From contig JAQUVM010000001.1 of the NCBI GenBank assembly GCA_028693355.1, forward strand, positions 1-64,000: a stretch of DNA of 64,000 bases, written 5' to 3'. The translations under genes were made by a program, and so were the position numbers. A model generated the notes under the pieces. It saw only the letters and a list, made by a program, of their open reading frames with translations. It did not search any database and was not told the DNA's origin. The first letter of the stretch is position 1. The number at the start of each line of letters is the position of its first letter. This stretch comes from Burkholderiales bacterium (GTDB lineage: Bacteria; Pseudomonadota; Gammaproteobacteria; Burkholderiales; UBA11063). Positions 8,635 to 18,225 of the stretch are shown in pieces.

Positions 8635-9088
8635 ACTCCGCTAAGAAATCAAGTACTTGGCGATAAACATCTTGTTTAAACTGAACTACATGCTCTATAG
8701 GTTCCCAATAGTTAACCCAGCGCCATGCATCAAACTCCGGCTCATCGAAATGCCTCACATCAATATGGTGTTCTCGTCCAACAAACTTTAATAAATACCA
8801 AATCTGTTTTTGCCCACGATAATTAGAACTACTTTTATTCCATTTACCTGGCACGTCATAATAAATCCAATCTTCTGTTCTAGCTATAATTTCCACATGC
8901 TCAGGATTTAAACCAAGCTCTTCATTAAGCTCTCGGTACATCCCATTATCAAGAGGTTCATCATCAAGCAACCCACCTTGCGGAAATTGCCATGAATATT
9001 CACCCTTACGACGCCCCCAGAAGACCTTCTTATCATGACTAAGAAGTATTATTCCTACGTTTGGACGGTATCCGTTCTCATCCAACAT
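8615..9088 (-). CDS. rppH: RNA 5'-pyrophosphohydrolase (Nudix)
   Basis: RppH removes pyrophosphate from the 5' end of mRNA and so triggers decay. The Nudix box is complete: GGLLDDEPLDNGMYRELNEE followed by LGL. The N-terminus MLDENGYRPNVGIILLS is the form common in betaproteobacteria, and WQFPQGG precedes the box. At 157 residues it is slightly short of the E. coli enzyme. It is the first gene of an rppH-hemE unit and diverges from glyS across 141 bp that must hold promoters for both. Confidence 0.93.
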   Translation of the reverse strand: MLDENGYRPNVGIILLSHDKKVFWGRRKGEYSWQFPQGGLLDDEPLDNGMYRELNEELGLNPEHVEIIARTEDWIYYDVPGKWNKSSSNYRGQKQIWYLLKFVGREHHIDVRHFDEPEFDAWRWVNYWEPIEHVVQFKQDVYRQVLDFLAEFAEVEK

Positions 9089-9229
9089 AAATTCACCGCT
9101 ACCTAAATTTTTATATAATTGTCGTCATTTTATCATACTAATGTAATGTTAACCCTCACAAATTACCTATACCACTCACTAATAGTGTAAAATTATGAAG
9201 ATAAAATTATATTAGTTTAAAGGCCTGTC

Positions 9230-11275
9230 ATGTCATTAGTAGGAAATAGCTTAGTTATTGAGTTTTTAAGTGAAGAATTACCACCAATTAACTTGTTAGA
9301 AAATATTGGAACTCCATTTACTGAATCAATTAAATCTCAGCTACAAGGATATTTCACAGATTCAAGCAAAGTTACTCCATTTATTACACCTCGTCGCTTT
9401 GGCTGCGTAATAAATAATATAAATCATGAACAAAAAGATCAAGAAGTTACACGTAAAGGTCCCGCAGTTGCTACTGGATTAAAAGATGGAAACCCAACAC
9501 CTGCATTATTGGGGTTTGCAAAATCATGTGGCACAGAATGGCAAAACCTTATACAAAATGATGATGGATATTTTTATTTTACAAGCACAGTAAAAGGCAA
9601 ATCCCTAGAGTCTGTGATTGAAAATACCATAAATACAGCATTGAAAAAAGTACATATTGCAAAATCTATGCGTTGGGGTGATACAGATTACCAATTTGTG
9701 CGTCCATTACATAATCTAATTGTAATGCTAAATGACAAAGTTATTCCATGTAATACACTAGGATTAAACTCACAAGGCTCTACTATCGGACATCGTTTCA
9801 TGAGTCATGGTGAGGTTAAAATAAGTAATGCCCAATCATATCTAGATGAAATTCATAATCTAGGTAAGGTAGTTGTAGAGTTTAATGCCAGAAAAGAAAT
9901 AATTTCTAAAACATTAGATAATAAAGCAGCTGAATTAGGTCTAAAAATTAGCCATATGGATGGGCTATTGGAAGAAGTCGTAGCATTGGTGGAATGGCCT
10001 GAGATATTAGTTGGCAGCTTTGATAGCAAATATCTAAAAGTACCACAAGAGTGCTTAATCTTATCAATGGCAAAAAACCAGAAGTATTTTGCATTAGTTG
10101 ATAATAACAATAAATTAAGCAATAAATTTCTTTTTGTATCTAATCTTATTTCAAAAGATCCTGAAGTAATTATTAATGGTAATCAAAAAGTTTTATCAGC
10201 TCGGTTAGCTGATGCTGAGTTCTTCTATAACTTTGATAAACGTACAAAGCTATCTGATTTTGTACCACGGTTGGCAAATGTAGTTTACCATAATAAATTA
10301 GGTAATCAATTAGAACGTATTGAGCGCCTACAAAAAATTGCTGCAACCATAGCACCATTACTAAATGTAGATAGTGAAGTAGCAAAAAAAGCAGCATACC
10401 TATTAAAAGCTGATTTAGTAACCGAAATGGTTGGGGAGTTTCCAGAGCTGCAAGGTATAATGGGTAATTACTATGCGCTTGCTAGTGGAGAAACTAAAGA
10501 AGTTGCTAATGCAATAGAAAAACATTACTACCCACGCTTTAGTGGCGATGAGCTACCCGATTCAGCATTAGCTACTGTTGTATCTTTAGCCGACAAATTA
10601 GAAACATTAACAGGAATTTGGGGTATTGGTCTAATTCCTACAGGTGATAAAGATCCATATGCATTACGACGTAGCGCATTAGGAATAGTTCGTATACTAT
10701 TAGAAAATCATCTAAACCTTAAAACACTATTAGAAAATGCATTTAATTCTTTCGATGGTAAAAATTTATCAGCAAATACAGTGTCTGAGCTAGAACAGTT
10801 TATTGTCCAACGCCTAGCAAACTATCTATCCGCAACTCTTGGCTACTCTAATAAAGTAGTAAGCGCAGTTCTTGCTAATCATAGTTTAGAAATATCTCAA
10901 GCGGAAAGTATTTGTAAAGAATTTAGCGCTTGGGCAAATGATACAGATAATAATGGTTTATTTGAAGCAAACAAACGTATTGAAAATATCTTGAAAAAGA
11001 ATGAAGCTGAAGTTGATATCAATATTACAATAAATCCAGAGTTATTTATTTCATATGAAACAACTTTATTTAATTTAGCTGCATCTATTAACAACGATAG
11101 TAGTTTAGATTTATATTTGCAACAGCTAAGTAAATTATCTGTACCTTTAACTGAGTTTTTTGCTAATGTTATGGTTATGGATGATGATGTAATTATTAGA
11201 AAAAATCGCTTAAAATTATTATCTGATTTATATGCAAAATTTAATATATATGGTAAGCTATCAGAATTAGCTTAA
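9230..11275 (+). CDS. glyS: Glycyl-tRNA synthetase, beta subunit
   Basis: The product is the large subunit of the alpha2-beta2 glycyl-tRNA synthetase, which charges tRNA-Gly. The N-terminus LVIEFLSEELPP is characteristic, and TPRRFG, MRWGDTDYQFVRPLHNLIV and GDKDPYALRR are further signatures. The C-terminal part is the tRNA-binding (DALR-like) region. Its 681 residues match the family. A ribosome-binding site (AAAGG) precedes the ATG. The alpha subunit gene glyQ is not next to it: the upstream neighbour is divergent rppH, so glyQ must lie elsewhere. gmhB follows after repeat copy E. Confidence 0.96.
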   Translation: MSLVGNSLVIEFLSEELPPINLLENIGTPFTESIKSQLQGYFTDSSKVTPFITPRRFGCVINNINHEQKDQEVTRKGPAVATGLKDGNPTPALLGFAKSCGTEWQNLIQNDDGYFYFTSTVKGKSLESVIENTINTALKKVHIAKSMRWGDTDYQFVRPLHNLIVMLNDKVIPCNTLGLNSQGSTIGHRFMSHGEVKISNAQSYLDEIHNLGKVVVEFNARKEIISKTLDNKAAELGLKISHMDGLLEEVVALVEWPEILVGSFDSKYLKVPQECLILSMAKNQKYFALVDNNNKLSNKFLFVSNLISKDPEVIINGNQKVLSARLADAEFFYNFDKRTKLSDFVPRLANVVYHNKLGNQLERIERLQKIAATIAPLLNVDSEVAKKAAYLLKADLVTEMVGEFPELQGIMGNYYALASGETKEVANAIEKHYYPRFSGDELPDSALATVVSLADKLETLTGIWGIGLIPTGDKDPYALRRSALGIVRILLENHLNLKTLLENAFNSFDGKNLSANTVSELEQFIVQRLANYLSATLGYSNKVVSAVLANHSLEISQAESICKEFSAWANDTDNNGLFEANKRIENILKKNEAEVDINITINPELFISYETTLFNLAASINNDSSLDLYLQQLSKLSVPLTEFFANVMVMDDDVIIRKNRLKLLSDLYAKFNIYGKLSELA

Positions 11276-11280
11276 TTACA

Positions 11281-11370
11281 ATAATAAAAATATAACAATA
11301 CTCAATGTGTATGTATTGTGATTGTTTTTGAAGTATGACAACTATAGTAATTGAAAGATAAGTAAATATA
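11281..11370 (+). repeat. Dispersed intergenic repeat, degenerate copy E
   Basis: Only the right half is easily recognised: TTTTTGAAGTATGACAAC, then AATTGAAAGATAAGTAAATA just before the gmhB start. The centre is replaced by another short inverted repeat, CAATAC (11296-11301) and GTATTG (11313-11318). The copy lies between the codirectional genes glyS and gmhB and supplies the region of the gmhB ribosome-binding site. Confidence 0.5.
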
Positions 11371-11940
11371 ATGAAGATAATTATTTTAGATCGAGACGGT
11401 GTTATCAACCAAGATAGTGATAAGTATGTTAAAAGTACTGATGAGTTTCATATAATACCAGGTAGTGTTGATGCTATCGCAAACTTAAGCCAAGCAGGTT
11501 TCAAAGTTATTGTTTGTACAAATCAGTCTGGACTTGGGCGTGGTTTATTTAGCATGGAAGAACTAAATGAAATGCATGAAAAAATGCACCAATCCGTAGA
11601 GCAAGCTGGCGGAGCAATTGATGCTATTATTTTTTGTCCACATACCCCAGATGATAAATGTGAATGTCGTAAACCAAAACCAGGCATGATTTTAGATATT
11701 TGTGAACGGTTTCACGTAGAAAAAGTGTCAAAAGTAGCAATGATTGGTGATAGTTTACGTGATTTAGAAGCAATATATGCAGCAGGTGGTATACCTATAT
11801 TAGTAAAAACTGGTAATGGTAAAAAAACATTAGCTAAAGAAACACTTCCAGAAGGTACAATGATATTTGATGATTTACTTGCCGCTAGTGAATATGTAAT
11901 TGAAGAAGATAGACAAGAAAGATTATACAATGCAGAATAA
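11371..11940 (+). CDS. gmhB: D-glycero-beta-D-manno-heptose-1,7-bisphosphate 7-phosphatase
   Basis: GmhB dephosphorylates heptose bisphosphate on the path to ADP-heptose, the precursor of the LPS inner core. It is a HAD phosphatase: the nucleophile motif is ILDRDGVIN (residues 4-12), motif II is CTNQSG, and motif IV is MIGDSLRDLEA. The zinc-binding segment CPHTPDDKCECRKPKPGM identifies GmhB within the HAD group. Its last 11 bases overlap the start of plsC. The LPS link fits with waaA and waaC later in the window. Confidence 0.95.
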   Translation: MKIIILDRDGVINQDSDKYVKSTDEFHIIPGSVDAIANLSQAGFKVIVCTNQSGLGRGLFSMEELNEMHEKMHQSVEQAGGAIDAIIFCPHTPDDKCECRKPKPGMILDICERFHVEKVSKVAMIGDSLRDLEAIYAAGGIPILVKTGNGKKTLAKETLPEGTMIFDDLLAASEYVIEEDRQERLYNAE

Positions 11941-12658
11941 ATTAACATTTTTAACAATATTTCGCTCAATTCTATTTTGGTTTTCAGCCATTTTATTTTT
12001 ACCTCTTTGTCCATTACTTGCAATAATTATAACCCCATTACCAAGAGTGCCACGTTTTAAAGCAATTGCTCTTTGTGCTCATGTATTTACTTTTTTATTA
12101 AAACATGTTGGTGGCGTAAAATATCGTGTTAAAGGCCTAGAAAACATTCCAAAAGGCTCAAATATTTATGCGGGCAATCATCAATCAGCATGGGAAACAA
12201 TGGCTCTACCATGTATACTACCTGCTTTTGTTTGGGTTATGAAAAAAGAAGTTCTTAATGTGCCTTTATTTGGCTGGGCTGTAAGAGCAGCTTCTGCAAT
12301 ACCGATTGACAGAAGTAAGGGTAAAGATTCTATGACACAAATTATAGAAAAAGGTAAAGAGCGCACAAATATTGGATTTGGTATTACCATCTTTCCTGAG
12401 GGAACTCGTTCAAGACCTAAACAACGTAAAGAATTTAAAGTCGGTGCAGCTAGGCTTGCACTTAGTTTAGAAAAACCTATAGTTCCATTTGCGCACAATT
12501 CTGGTTACTATCTTAGAAAAGGTGGATTCTGGATTTTCCCAGGAATGGTAGATGTAGTTATTGGAAAACCAATATACCCAGATGACGAAGATCCGATCAA
12601 ATTCACAAAAAAACTAGAGGACTGGGTATATGCTGAATTAGAAAAAATGGGATCATAA
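11930..12658 (+). CDS. plsC: 1-acyl-sn-glycerol-3-phosphate acyltransferase
   Basis: PlsC adds the second acyl chain to lysophosphatidate to give phosphatidic acid, at the inner membrane. Motif I reads NHQSAWET, with Glu where most relatives have Asp in the HX4D motif; this variant is common in betaproteobacterial members. Motif III is FPEGTRSRP and motif IV contains IVPFAHNSG. An N-terminal hydrophobic segment anchors the protein. The frame reaches a TTG at 11900, but the ATG at 11930, inside the end of gmhB, gives the normal start (MQNKLTFLTIFRS) and 242 residues. rsmE starts directly at its stop. Confidence 0.93.
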   Translation: MQNKLTFLTIFRSILFWFSAILFLPLCPLLAIIITPLPRVPRFKAIALCAHVFTFLLKHVGGVKYRVKGLENIPKGSNIYAGNHQSAWETMALPCILPAFVWVMKKEVLNVPLFGWAVRAASAIPIDRSKGKDSMTQIIEKGKERTNIGFGITIFPEGTRSRPKQRKEFKVGAARLALSLEKPIVPFAHNSGYYLRKGGFWIFPGMVDVVIGKPIYPDDEDPIKFTKKLEDWVYAELEKMGS

Positions 12659-13378
12659 GTGGCAAGATTTTTTGTTGAATTAGATTTAGAAGTAAATCAA
12701 GAACTAGAACTACCCATAGAGGTAGTTCGCCACATTAATGTCCTTAGAATACGCCTTACAGACACTATTACATTATTTAATAATGATGGTTGTGATTATA
12801 CTGCACAATTATTAGTTCTAGAAAAACGCCAAATTATTTGTAAAATCATTAATAAAATACCTATAGATATTCAAGGTTCGCAGGTAAAAATTCATTTACT
12901 CATGGCTATGATTGCTAATGACAAATTTGACCTAGTATTACAAAAATCTGTAGAATTGGGCGTGGATGAGTTTACACCTTTAATTACTCAAAATACACAA
13001 AGAATTAATAAAGAAAAATTTTCCAGTAAACAAGAGCATTGGCATAGAATTATAATATCAGCCAGTGAGCAGTGTGGTCGTGCAAAATTAATGAAGCTAA
13101 ATACTCCTCAAGAATTTAAACATATAATTAAAGAAAATATTTCTGGCACAAAGTTTATTTTATCACCACATCATTCAGGAAAACTTAATCAATATAAAGA
13201 TATAACGTCAAATACAACGCTAATAATTGGCCCAGAAGGCGGGTTAACAACTGAAGAAGTAGAATTAGCGAATAAAAATGATTATCATTCTATATTACTT
13301 GGTAACCGTATATTAAGAGCAGAAACAGCAGCAATTGCAACAATTAGTATATTGCAATATCAGATAGGGGATTTTTAA
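12659..13378 (+). CDS. rsmE: 16S rRNA (uracil1498-N3)-methyltransferase
   Basis: RsmE methylates N3 of U1498 in 16S rRNA using S-adenosylmethionine. It is a SPOUT-fold enzyme. The knot signature is visible as LIIGPEGGLTTEEVELA and LGNRILRAETAAIA near the C-terminus, and the N-terminal PUA-like domain begins MARFFVELDLEV. The start is a GTG placed immediately after the plsC stop codon (TAA then GTG), which implies translational coupling. The length of 239 residues is normal. Confidence 0.94.
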   Translation: MARFFVELDLEVNQELELPIEVVRHINVLRIRLTDTITLFNNDGCDYTAQLLVLEKRQIICKIINKIPIDIQGSQVKIHLLMAMIANDKFDLVLQKSVELGVDEFTPLITQNTQRINKEKFSSKQEHWHRIIISASEQCGRAKLMKLNTPQEFKHIIKENISGTKFILSPHHSGKLNQYKDITSNTTLIIGPEGGLTTEEVELANKNDYHSILLGNRILRAETAAIATISILQYQIGDF

Positions 13379-13381
13379 CTA

Positions 13382-15073
13382 ATGGATATTCAAAAAAGAA
13401 CACTGATACAATCATTTAAAGATTGTTGGAATTTAGCAAAACCATATTGGGCATCCAATGAAAAATGGCGGGCTATTGCTTTAGTTTCAGTAGTAATCAT
13501 CTTAAATTTACTTACAGTTTATATGAGCGTCCTTCTAAACAAATGGAATAATTCATTTTATGACTCAATACAGCAATATGATAAAGAAAGATTCTTTAGT
13601 TTATTACTTACATTTACATACTATGCTTTCACTTCAATGTTTTTTCAGGTTTGCTCATACTTATGTCAAAAAGTTCTATATATTAGATGGCGTAAATGGT
13701 TAAATACCTATTATCTGGATAAATGGTTTTATAAAGAAGCTTATTATAAATCAAGGTTCATCGGTAATATAGATAATCCAGACCAACGTATTAGCCAAGA
13801 TATTGGTGGGTTCATTAATACGGTATTAAGCCTTACCTTGGGCTTTATAAGTAATGTAGTGACTTTATTTTCATTTGTCTTTATTTTATATAATCTATCT
13901 GGTGCATTATCATTTACCCTATTTAATCATCACATTGTAATCGATGGATATATGGTTTGGGTAGCTATTATCTATGCTTTTGTTGGTACATATATTACTT
14001 TTAAAATTGGTAGACCAATTATAAGATTAAATTTCATTCAAGAAGCAGTTGAGGCAACCTTTCGTTTTGGTTTGATGCGTGTTCGTGAGTATAGTGAAAA
14101 TATTGCTTTCTACCATGGGGAAAAACAAGAGAAACAAAATTTACAAAATAAATTTGGCAATGTTATTGAAAACTTTATGGCTATTATGTATCGCCAAATT
14201 AAGCTTGATATATTTAGCTCAGTCTATGGGCAAATAGCTATTATATTTCCAATATTAGTTGCATCACCTCGCTACTTTGCTAAAATAATAAAGCTTGGTG
14301 ATCTTATGCAAATATCATCAGCATTCGGTAGAGTTCAAGGCGCATTATCATTTTTTATGGATGCATATGGATCTTTAGCTGGGCTTCGTGCAACTATGGA
14401 TCGTTTACAAGGGTTTACATCTATCACTGAAAAAGCAGCAGAACTTCCTCAATTAGAAAAACAAGAAATTAAGCAAAATTATTTATCAGTCGAAAATTTA
14501 AGTATTCATCTACCAAATAATGGACGTCAATTAATAAATAATCTAAGTTTTGCGGCTAATTCTGGTGACAGATTATTTATAAAAGGACGATCAGGTTCAG
14601 GTAAAACCACAATATTTCGCGCATTATCTGGATTATGGCCATATAGTACAGGGCAAATTTATAAAGCATCTGATAAGACAGAGTTATTTGTTGGTCAACA
14701 AACCTATATTCCAAATGTAACTTTACGTGAGGCTATCTCATATCCATTAACTGTCATCCCTGATGATGTTACTATAAACAATATAATGGAAAAATGTTCG
14801 ATATCTCATCTACAAGAATATTTAGATCAAGAATTAGAGTGGCATAAAATTTTATCGTTAGGTGAACAACAAAGGGTTTCTTTTGCCAGAGTATTGCTAA
14901 ATAAACCAGATATTATTTATCTAGATGAAGCTACTAGTGCTATGGATGAGGAAATGGAAGAACAGTTATATTCATTGCTGGTTGAAGAATTGCCAAACAG
15001 CGCTATATTATCGATTGGACATCGTAGTACCTTAGCTAAATTCCATACTCAAGAAATTAACCTTAATTACTAG
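13382..15073 (+). CDS. ABC transporter, fused permease and ATPase (SbmA/BacA-like, YddA family)
   Basis: The N-terminal half (about residues 1-350) is an ABC_membrane_2 / SbmA_BacA-type membrane domain, with the typical WRKWLNTYYLDKW and NPDQRISQDI segments. The C-terminal half is an ATPase: Walker A GRSGSGKTT, signature LSLGEQQRVSFAR, Walker B IIYLDEATSA and the switch His in GHRS. Relatives import peptide antibiotics, bleomycin or cobalamin-like substrates across the inner membrane. The gene starts 4 bp after rsmE, and its stop overlaps the region of the ispB start, so it sits inside a tight operon. The true substrate is unknown. Confidence 0.88.
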   Translation: MDIQKRTLIQSFKDCWNLAKPYWASNEKWRAIALVSVVIILNLLTVYMSVLLNKWNNSFYDSIQQYDKERFFSLLLTFTYYAFTSMFFQVCSYLCQKVLYIRWRKWLNTYYLDKWFYKEAYYKSRFIGNIDNPDQRISQDIGGFINTVLSLTLGFISNVVTLFSFVFILYNLSGALSFTLFNHHIVIDGYMVWVAIIYAFVGTYITFKIGRPIIRLNFIQEAVEATFRFGLMRVREYSENIAFYHGEKQEKQNLQNKFGNVIENFMAIMYRQIKLDIFSSVYGQIAIIFPILVASPRYFAKIIKLGDLMQISSAFGRVQGALSFFMDAYGSLAGLRATMDRLQGFTSITEKAAELPQLEKQEIKQNYLSVENLSIHLPNNGRQLINNLSFAANSGDRLFIKGRSGSGKTTIFRALSGLWPYSTGQIYKASDKTELFVGQQTYIPNVTLREAISYPLTVIPDDVTINNIMEKCSISHLQEYLDQELEWHKILSLGEQQRVSFARVLLNKPDIIYLDEATSAMDEEMEEQLYSLLVEELPNSAILSIGHRSTLAKFHTQEINLNY

Positions 15074-15084
15074 TGAAAAGACAC

Positions 15085-16047
15085 ATGAAAGATATAAATC
15101 AAATAATAAAAGAAGAAATGGCAGCTCTTGATAAAGTGATTAGACAAGACTTAGACTCAAGGATTCCATTAATTAATACCGTTGGGGAATATATTATTTC
15201 TGCGGGTGGCAAACGAATACGTCCATTATTAACTATTTTATACGGTAAGCTCTTAAATAATAATACTGAAGTATTATATAAAATGGCAGCAATGGTTGAA
15301 TATATTCATACAGCCACGCTACTACATGATGATGTAGTAGATGAGTCTGGGCTTCGTAGAGGTCGTGCTACTGCAAATGCCGTTTTTGGTAATGCCGCAA
15401 GTGTTTTGGTGGGTGACTTCATTTATACTCGTGCATTTCAAATGATGGTACAAAGTAATGCATTACGCGTATTACAAATCATGGCAGATAGCACTAATAT
15501 TATTTCAGAAGGCGAAGTACTTCAATTATTAAATATCGGACGCAGTGATTTAAGCGAAAAAGAGTATTTTCAGGTAATTGAAAGTAAAACAGCTAAACTA
15601 TTTGAGGCTGGTGCAAGAGTAAGTAGTATTGTCAGTAATAGTACCGAAAAACAAGAAAATGCGTTAGCAAATTATGCAATATATCTAGGTACTGCATTTC
15701 AAATAGTTGATGATATTTTGGACTATAATAGTGATGCTGATACTATGGGTAAAAATGTTGGCGATGATTTACTTGAAGGTAAGGTTACACTACCTTTGAT
15801 TTATTTATTGACTAATGCAAATGAAGAAATTAAACAAAAAATAGTAAATGCTATTGATAACCCTAAAGATGCTAATATTGCAGAAGTTGTAGCAACCGTA
15901 AAAAATAGCAAAGCCTTGGATTATTGTAAAAAAATGGCAGAGTCTTATGTAAAAAAAGCCGAGTTTGAATTAGATATATTTGAAAATAATGAATACAAAG
16001 AAATATTAGTTCATATTGCTAATGAAAGTCTAAAAAGGATTAACTAA
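15085..16047 (+). CDS. ispB: Polyprenyl diphosphate synthase (octaprenyl type)
   Basis: IspB builds the long prenyl chain used for the ubiquinone side chain. Both aspartate-rich motifs are present: LLHDDVVDESGLRRG and IVDDILDYNSD, the latter followed by GKNVGDDLLEGKVTLPLI. GGKRIRP near residue 43 binds isopentenyl diphosphate. The frame includes a GTG at 15073 overlapping the stop of the ABC gene; I prefer the ATG at 15085 because MKDINQIIKEEM aligns with family starts. Chain length cannot be fixed from the motif alone. Repeat copy C follows. Confidence 0.9.
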   Translation: MKDINQIIKEEMAALDKVIRQDLDSRIPLINTVGEYIISAGGKRIRPLLTILYGKLLNNNTEVLYKMAAMVEYIHTATLLHDDVVDESGLRRGRATANAVFGNAASVLVGDFIYTRAFQMMVQSNALRVLQIMADSTNIISEGEVLQLLNIGRSDLSEKEYFQVIESKTAKLFEAGARVSSIVSNSTEKQENALANYAIYLGTAFQIVDDILDYNSDADTMGKNVGDDLLEGKVTLPLIYLLTNANEEIKQKIVNAIDNPKDANIAEVVATVKNSKALDYCKKMAESYVKKAEFELDIFENNEYKEILVHIANESLKRIN

Positions 16048-16049
16048 TA

Positions 16050-16217
16050 TTTATTTTATGAGATATGATACAGCACACGATTGAAAGATAAAGAATAACA
16101 TTCGAAGTATTTCAATCTTAGATGAGACGCATGAACAAAAAATGTGACGCCGTGTAGATATTCTACATAAGGAATATTTTTTGGAACACAACAAAATATA
16201 AGTTTGAAAGACAAAGA
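16050..16217 (+). repeat. Dispersed palindromic intergenic repeat, copy C (two partial units)
   Basis: A right end (CGATTGAAAGATAAAGAATAA, 16079-16098) is followed at once by a left end (CATTCGAAGTATTTCAATC), so two units are joined. The core reads TGTAGATATTCTACA at 16153-16167. Compared with GTACAAATGGTAC in other copies, both arms have changed together and the inverted repeat is kept. The right end AGTTTGAAAGACAAAGA runs directly into the patB start codon. Confidence 0.7.
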
Positions 16218-17378
16218 ATGAACTTTGATGAAATAGTAGAGCGTAAAATAGCCCATAGCCGCAAATGGTGTAAATATCCAAATAAAGATATCATTCCTTT
16301 ATGGATTGCGGATATGGATTTCAAAGCAGCACCTGAGATTGTGAATGATTTACAGAGTATACTTGATCATCAAATTTATGGTTATAATGATTTTAATAAA
16401 GTTGTCGTACAAAATCTTGTTAAATATGTAGACCGAAAACTTAGTTGGATAACAAGCCACGCAGACTATATGTTTCTACCTGGCATGGTAGCTGGTATTA
16501 ACGTAGCATGTAGGGCATTAACCAATGAAGGGGATGCAATTTTAACAGCTACGCCTATTTACCCGCCTTTTATGAGTTCCGTAAAATTAGCTAGTCGTAA
16601 ATTGGTTAAATTACCACTTGAGATAGTCGATGGACATTACTCATGGAATTTTACTAAACTTGAAGAACTCTTATCTGATACAGCGCTTAAGATAAAACTT
16701 ATTTTATTATGTAATCCACATAATCCTGTAGGGCGTGTTTGGAATAAAGATGAATTAGAAAATATTGCAGCACTAGCCAAAAAATATAATGTATATATCT
16801 GCTCGGATGAAATACACTATGGATTAGTATTAGATAAAAATAAAAAACATATTCCAATTGCTAGTTTAAATGATGACAGTAAAATGCGCACATTAACTTT
16901 GATGGCACAATCAAAAACATTTAATTTAGCTGGACTAGATTGTGCATATATGATTGCGGCAAATCCAGAAATTCGTGCAAAATTAGCTAAAATTACAACT
17001 GGATTATTCTTTAGCCCAAATATCTTTGGTTTAAGTGCTACAAATACAGCAATAACAAAATGTGATGATTGGCATGACGAATTAATAGCATATTTAAATA
17101 ATAATTTAACTGAAATAATTAAATATGTTAGCCAATGGCAAGATATTGAGATGATTCGTCAAGAAGCTACTTATTTAGCATGGCTTGATTGCCGTAAGTT
17201 TGCCAGTAAACACAATATCAACAATATACATAAGTGGTTTGAAGAAAATGGCGTTGGGCTTGGCGATGGCTCTGATTTTGATGCCGATGGTTTTGTTCGA
17301 ATAAATTTTGCCACACAGCGTGCCGTATTAATCGAGGCTTTACAACGTATGAAAGATGCAATCAATCAAGTACAATAA
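16218..17378 (+). CDS. patB: MalY/PatB-family PLP-dependent C-S lyase (cystathionine beta-lyase type)
   Basis: The 386-residue enzyme is a fold-type I PLP protein. IPLWIADMDFKAAPEI at the N-terminus is the MalY/PatB hallmark. PLP contacts include NPHNPVGRVW and CSDEIHYGLV, and the Schiff-base lysine lies in MAQSKTFNLAGL. Relatives cleave cystathionine or cysteine S-conjugates to give a thiol, pyruvate and ammonia. Repeat copy C lies directly before the ATG and forms the leader of this gene. A strong terminator follows. Aminotransferase activity is the alternative but is less likely. Confidence 0.88.
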   Translation: MNFDEIVERKIAHSRKWCKYPNKDIIPLWIADMDFKAAPEIVNDLQSILDHQIYGYNDFNKVVVQNLVKYVDRKLSWITSHADYMFLPGMVAGINVACRALTNEGDAILTATPIYPPFMSSVKLASRKLVKLPLEIVDGHYSWNFTKLEELLSDTALKIKLILLCNPHNPVGRVWNKDELENIAALAKKYNVYICSDEIHYGLVLDKNKKHIPIASLNDDSKMRTLTLMAQSKTFNLAGLDCAYMIAANPEIRAKLAKITTGLFFSPNIFGLSATNTAITKCDDWHDELIAYLNNNLTEIIKYVSQWQDIEMIRQEATYLAWLDCRKFASKHNINNIHKWFEENGVGLGDGSDFDADGFVRINFATQRAVLIEALQRMKDAINQVQ

Positions 17379-17408
17379 AAAATCTGGATTATATCAATCC
17401 AGATTTTT
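17378..17408 (+). terminator. Rho-independent terminator after patB
   Basis: Arms 17378-17390 (AAAAATCTGGATT) and 17396-17408 form a perfect 13-bp stem with a 5-base loop. The A and T tracts allow use from both sides, and marC converges here. Confidence 0.9.
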
Positions 17409-17432
17409 CGCATATGAAATTACATTATTAGA

Positions 17433-18077
17433 TTAGGATACAAAATGTGGTATCAATAAAGGTATCACATCTTTAATACCAGCTATCATCATTTCAAAAG
17501 CAATCGCAGTTAGTAATAAACCAATGCTTTTTGTAATAATTGTAAGCCCAACCTCTCCAATAACGGCTGAAACTTTATCAGATAATACAAAAGTTACAGA
17601 AATAATCACAGCCAAAATAGCAATGATAGCCAAAATAGCTAGCTTATCTATAAATCCTGTTGCATCCTGACCATAAATCATCACTAACACCATACTTGCA
17701 GGCCCAATAACCATTGGTAATGCTAAAGGACTAACCCCCATTACCCTAATTTTATCAGTATTAATTTCGGCATTATTTGGAGTAGCCCTATCACTTGATT
17801 TACTATCTCCTAAAATTATCTTTATACCTAATATTAAAACAATAATCCCGCCACCTAAACGTAATGAGTATGGATGGATACCTAAACCCATCATAAGATA
17901 CTGTCCAACAAAGAGCAATACGCCTAAAATACCAATTACTGCAAGTCCGCAAACTACAGAAATATCTATCTTAGCTTCCTTACTCATTCCTTTAGTCATA
18001 TCAATAAATTGGCCAATCGCCAAAATAGGATTTAACAAGCTTAGTAAGGTAATAAAAATTTGAAAATAATTAGACAT
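17433..18077 (-). CDS. MarC-family membrane protein
   Basis: The 214-residue protein has six predicted membrane segments and the MarC (UPF0056) pattern: LLSLLNPILAIGQFIDMTKGM at the N-terminus, RLGGGIIVLILGIKI in the third segment and PLALPMVIGPASMVLVMIY in the fourth. The family sits in the inner membrane; its function is unproven, and the old link with multiple antibiotic resistance has been withdrawn for the E. coli member. It converges with patB over a shared terminator. The neighbour upstream is the oppA-like gene, separated by that gene's own terminator. Confidence 0.87.
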   Translation of the reverse strand: MSNYFQIFITLLSLLNPILAIGQFIDMTKGMSKEAKIDISVVCGLAVIGILGVLLFVGQYLMMGLGIHPYSLRLGGGIIVLILGIKIILGDSKSSDRATPNNAEINTDKIRVMGVSPLALPMVIGPASMVLVMIYGQDATGFIDKLAILAIIAILAVIISVTFVLSDKVSAVIGEVGLTIITKSIGLLLTAIAFEMMIAGIKDVIPLLIPHFVS

Positions 18078-18179
18078 AATATATCAATAAAACAATCAGT
18101 TAATAAATTTGGATTCAGACTATATCATAAATTAAATTTGAGGTTCATTGTATTATTTTATGATACCATGCAACATAAA

Positions 18180-18211
18180 AAAATAGGTAGTCAAATATTA
18201 CTACCTATTTT
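18180..18211 (-). terminator. Rho-independent terminator after the oppA-like gene
   Basis: Arms 18180-18191 (AAAATAGGTAGT) and 18200-18211 form a perfect 12-bp stem with an 8-base loop. On the minus strand it is followed by a T-run, which fits termination of the oppA-like gene. Confidence 0.85.
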
Positions 18212-18225
18212 AGTTAATAATAAAA

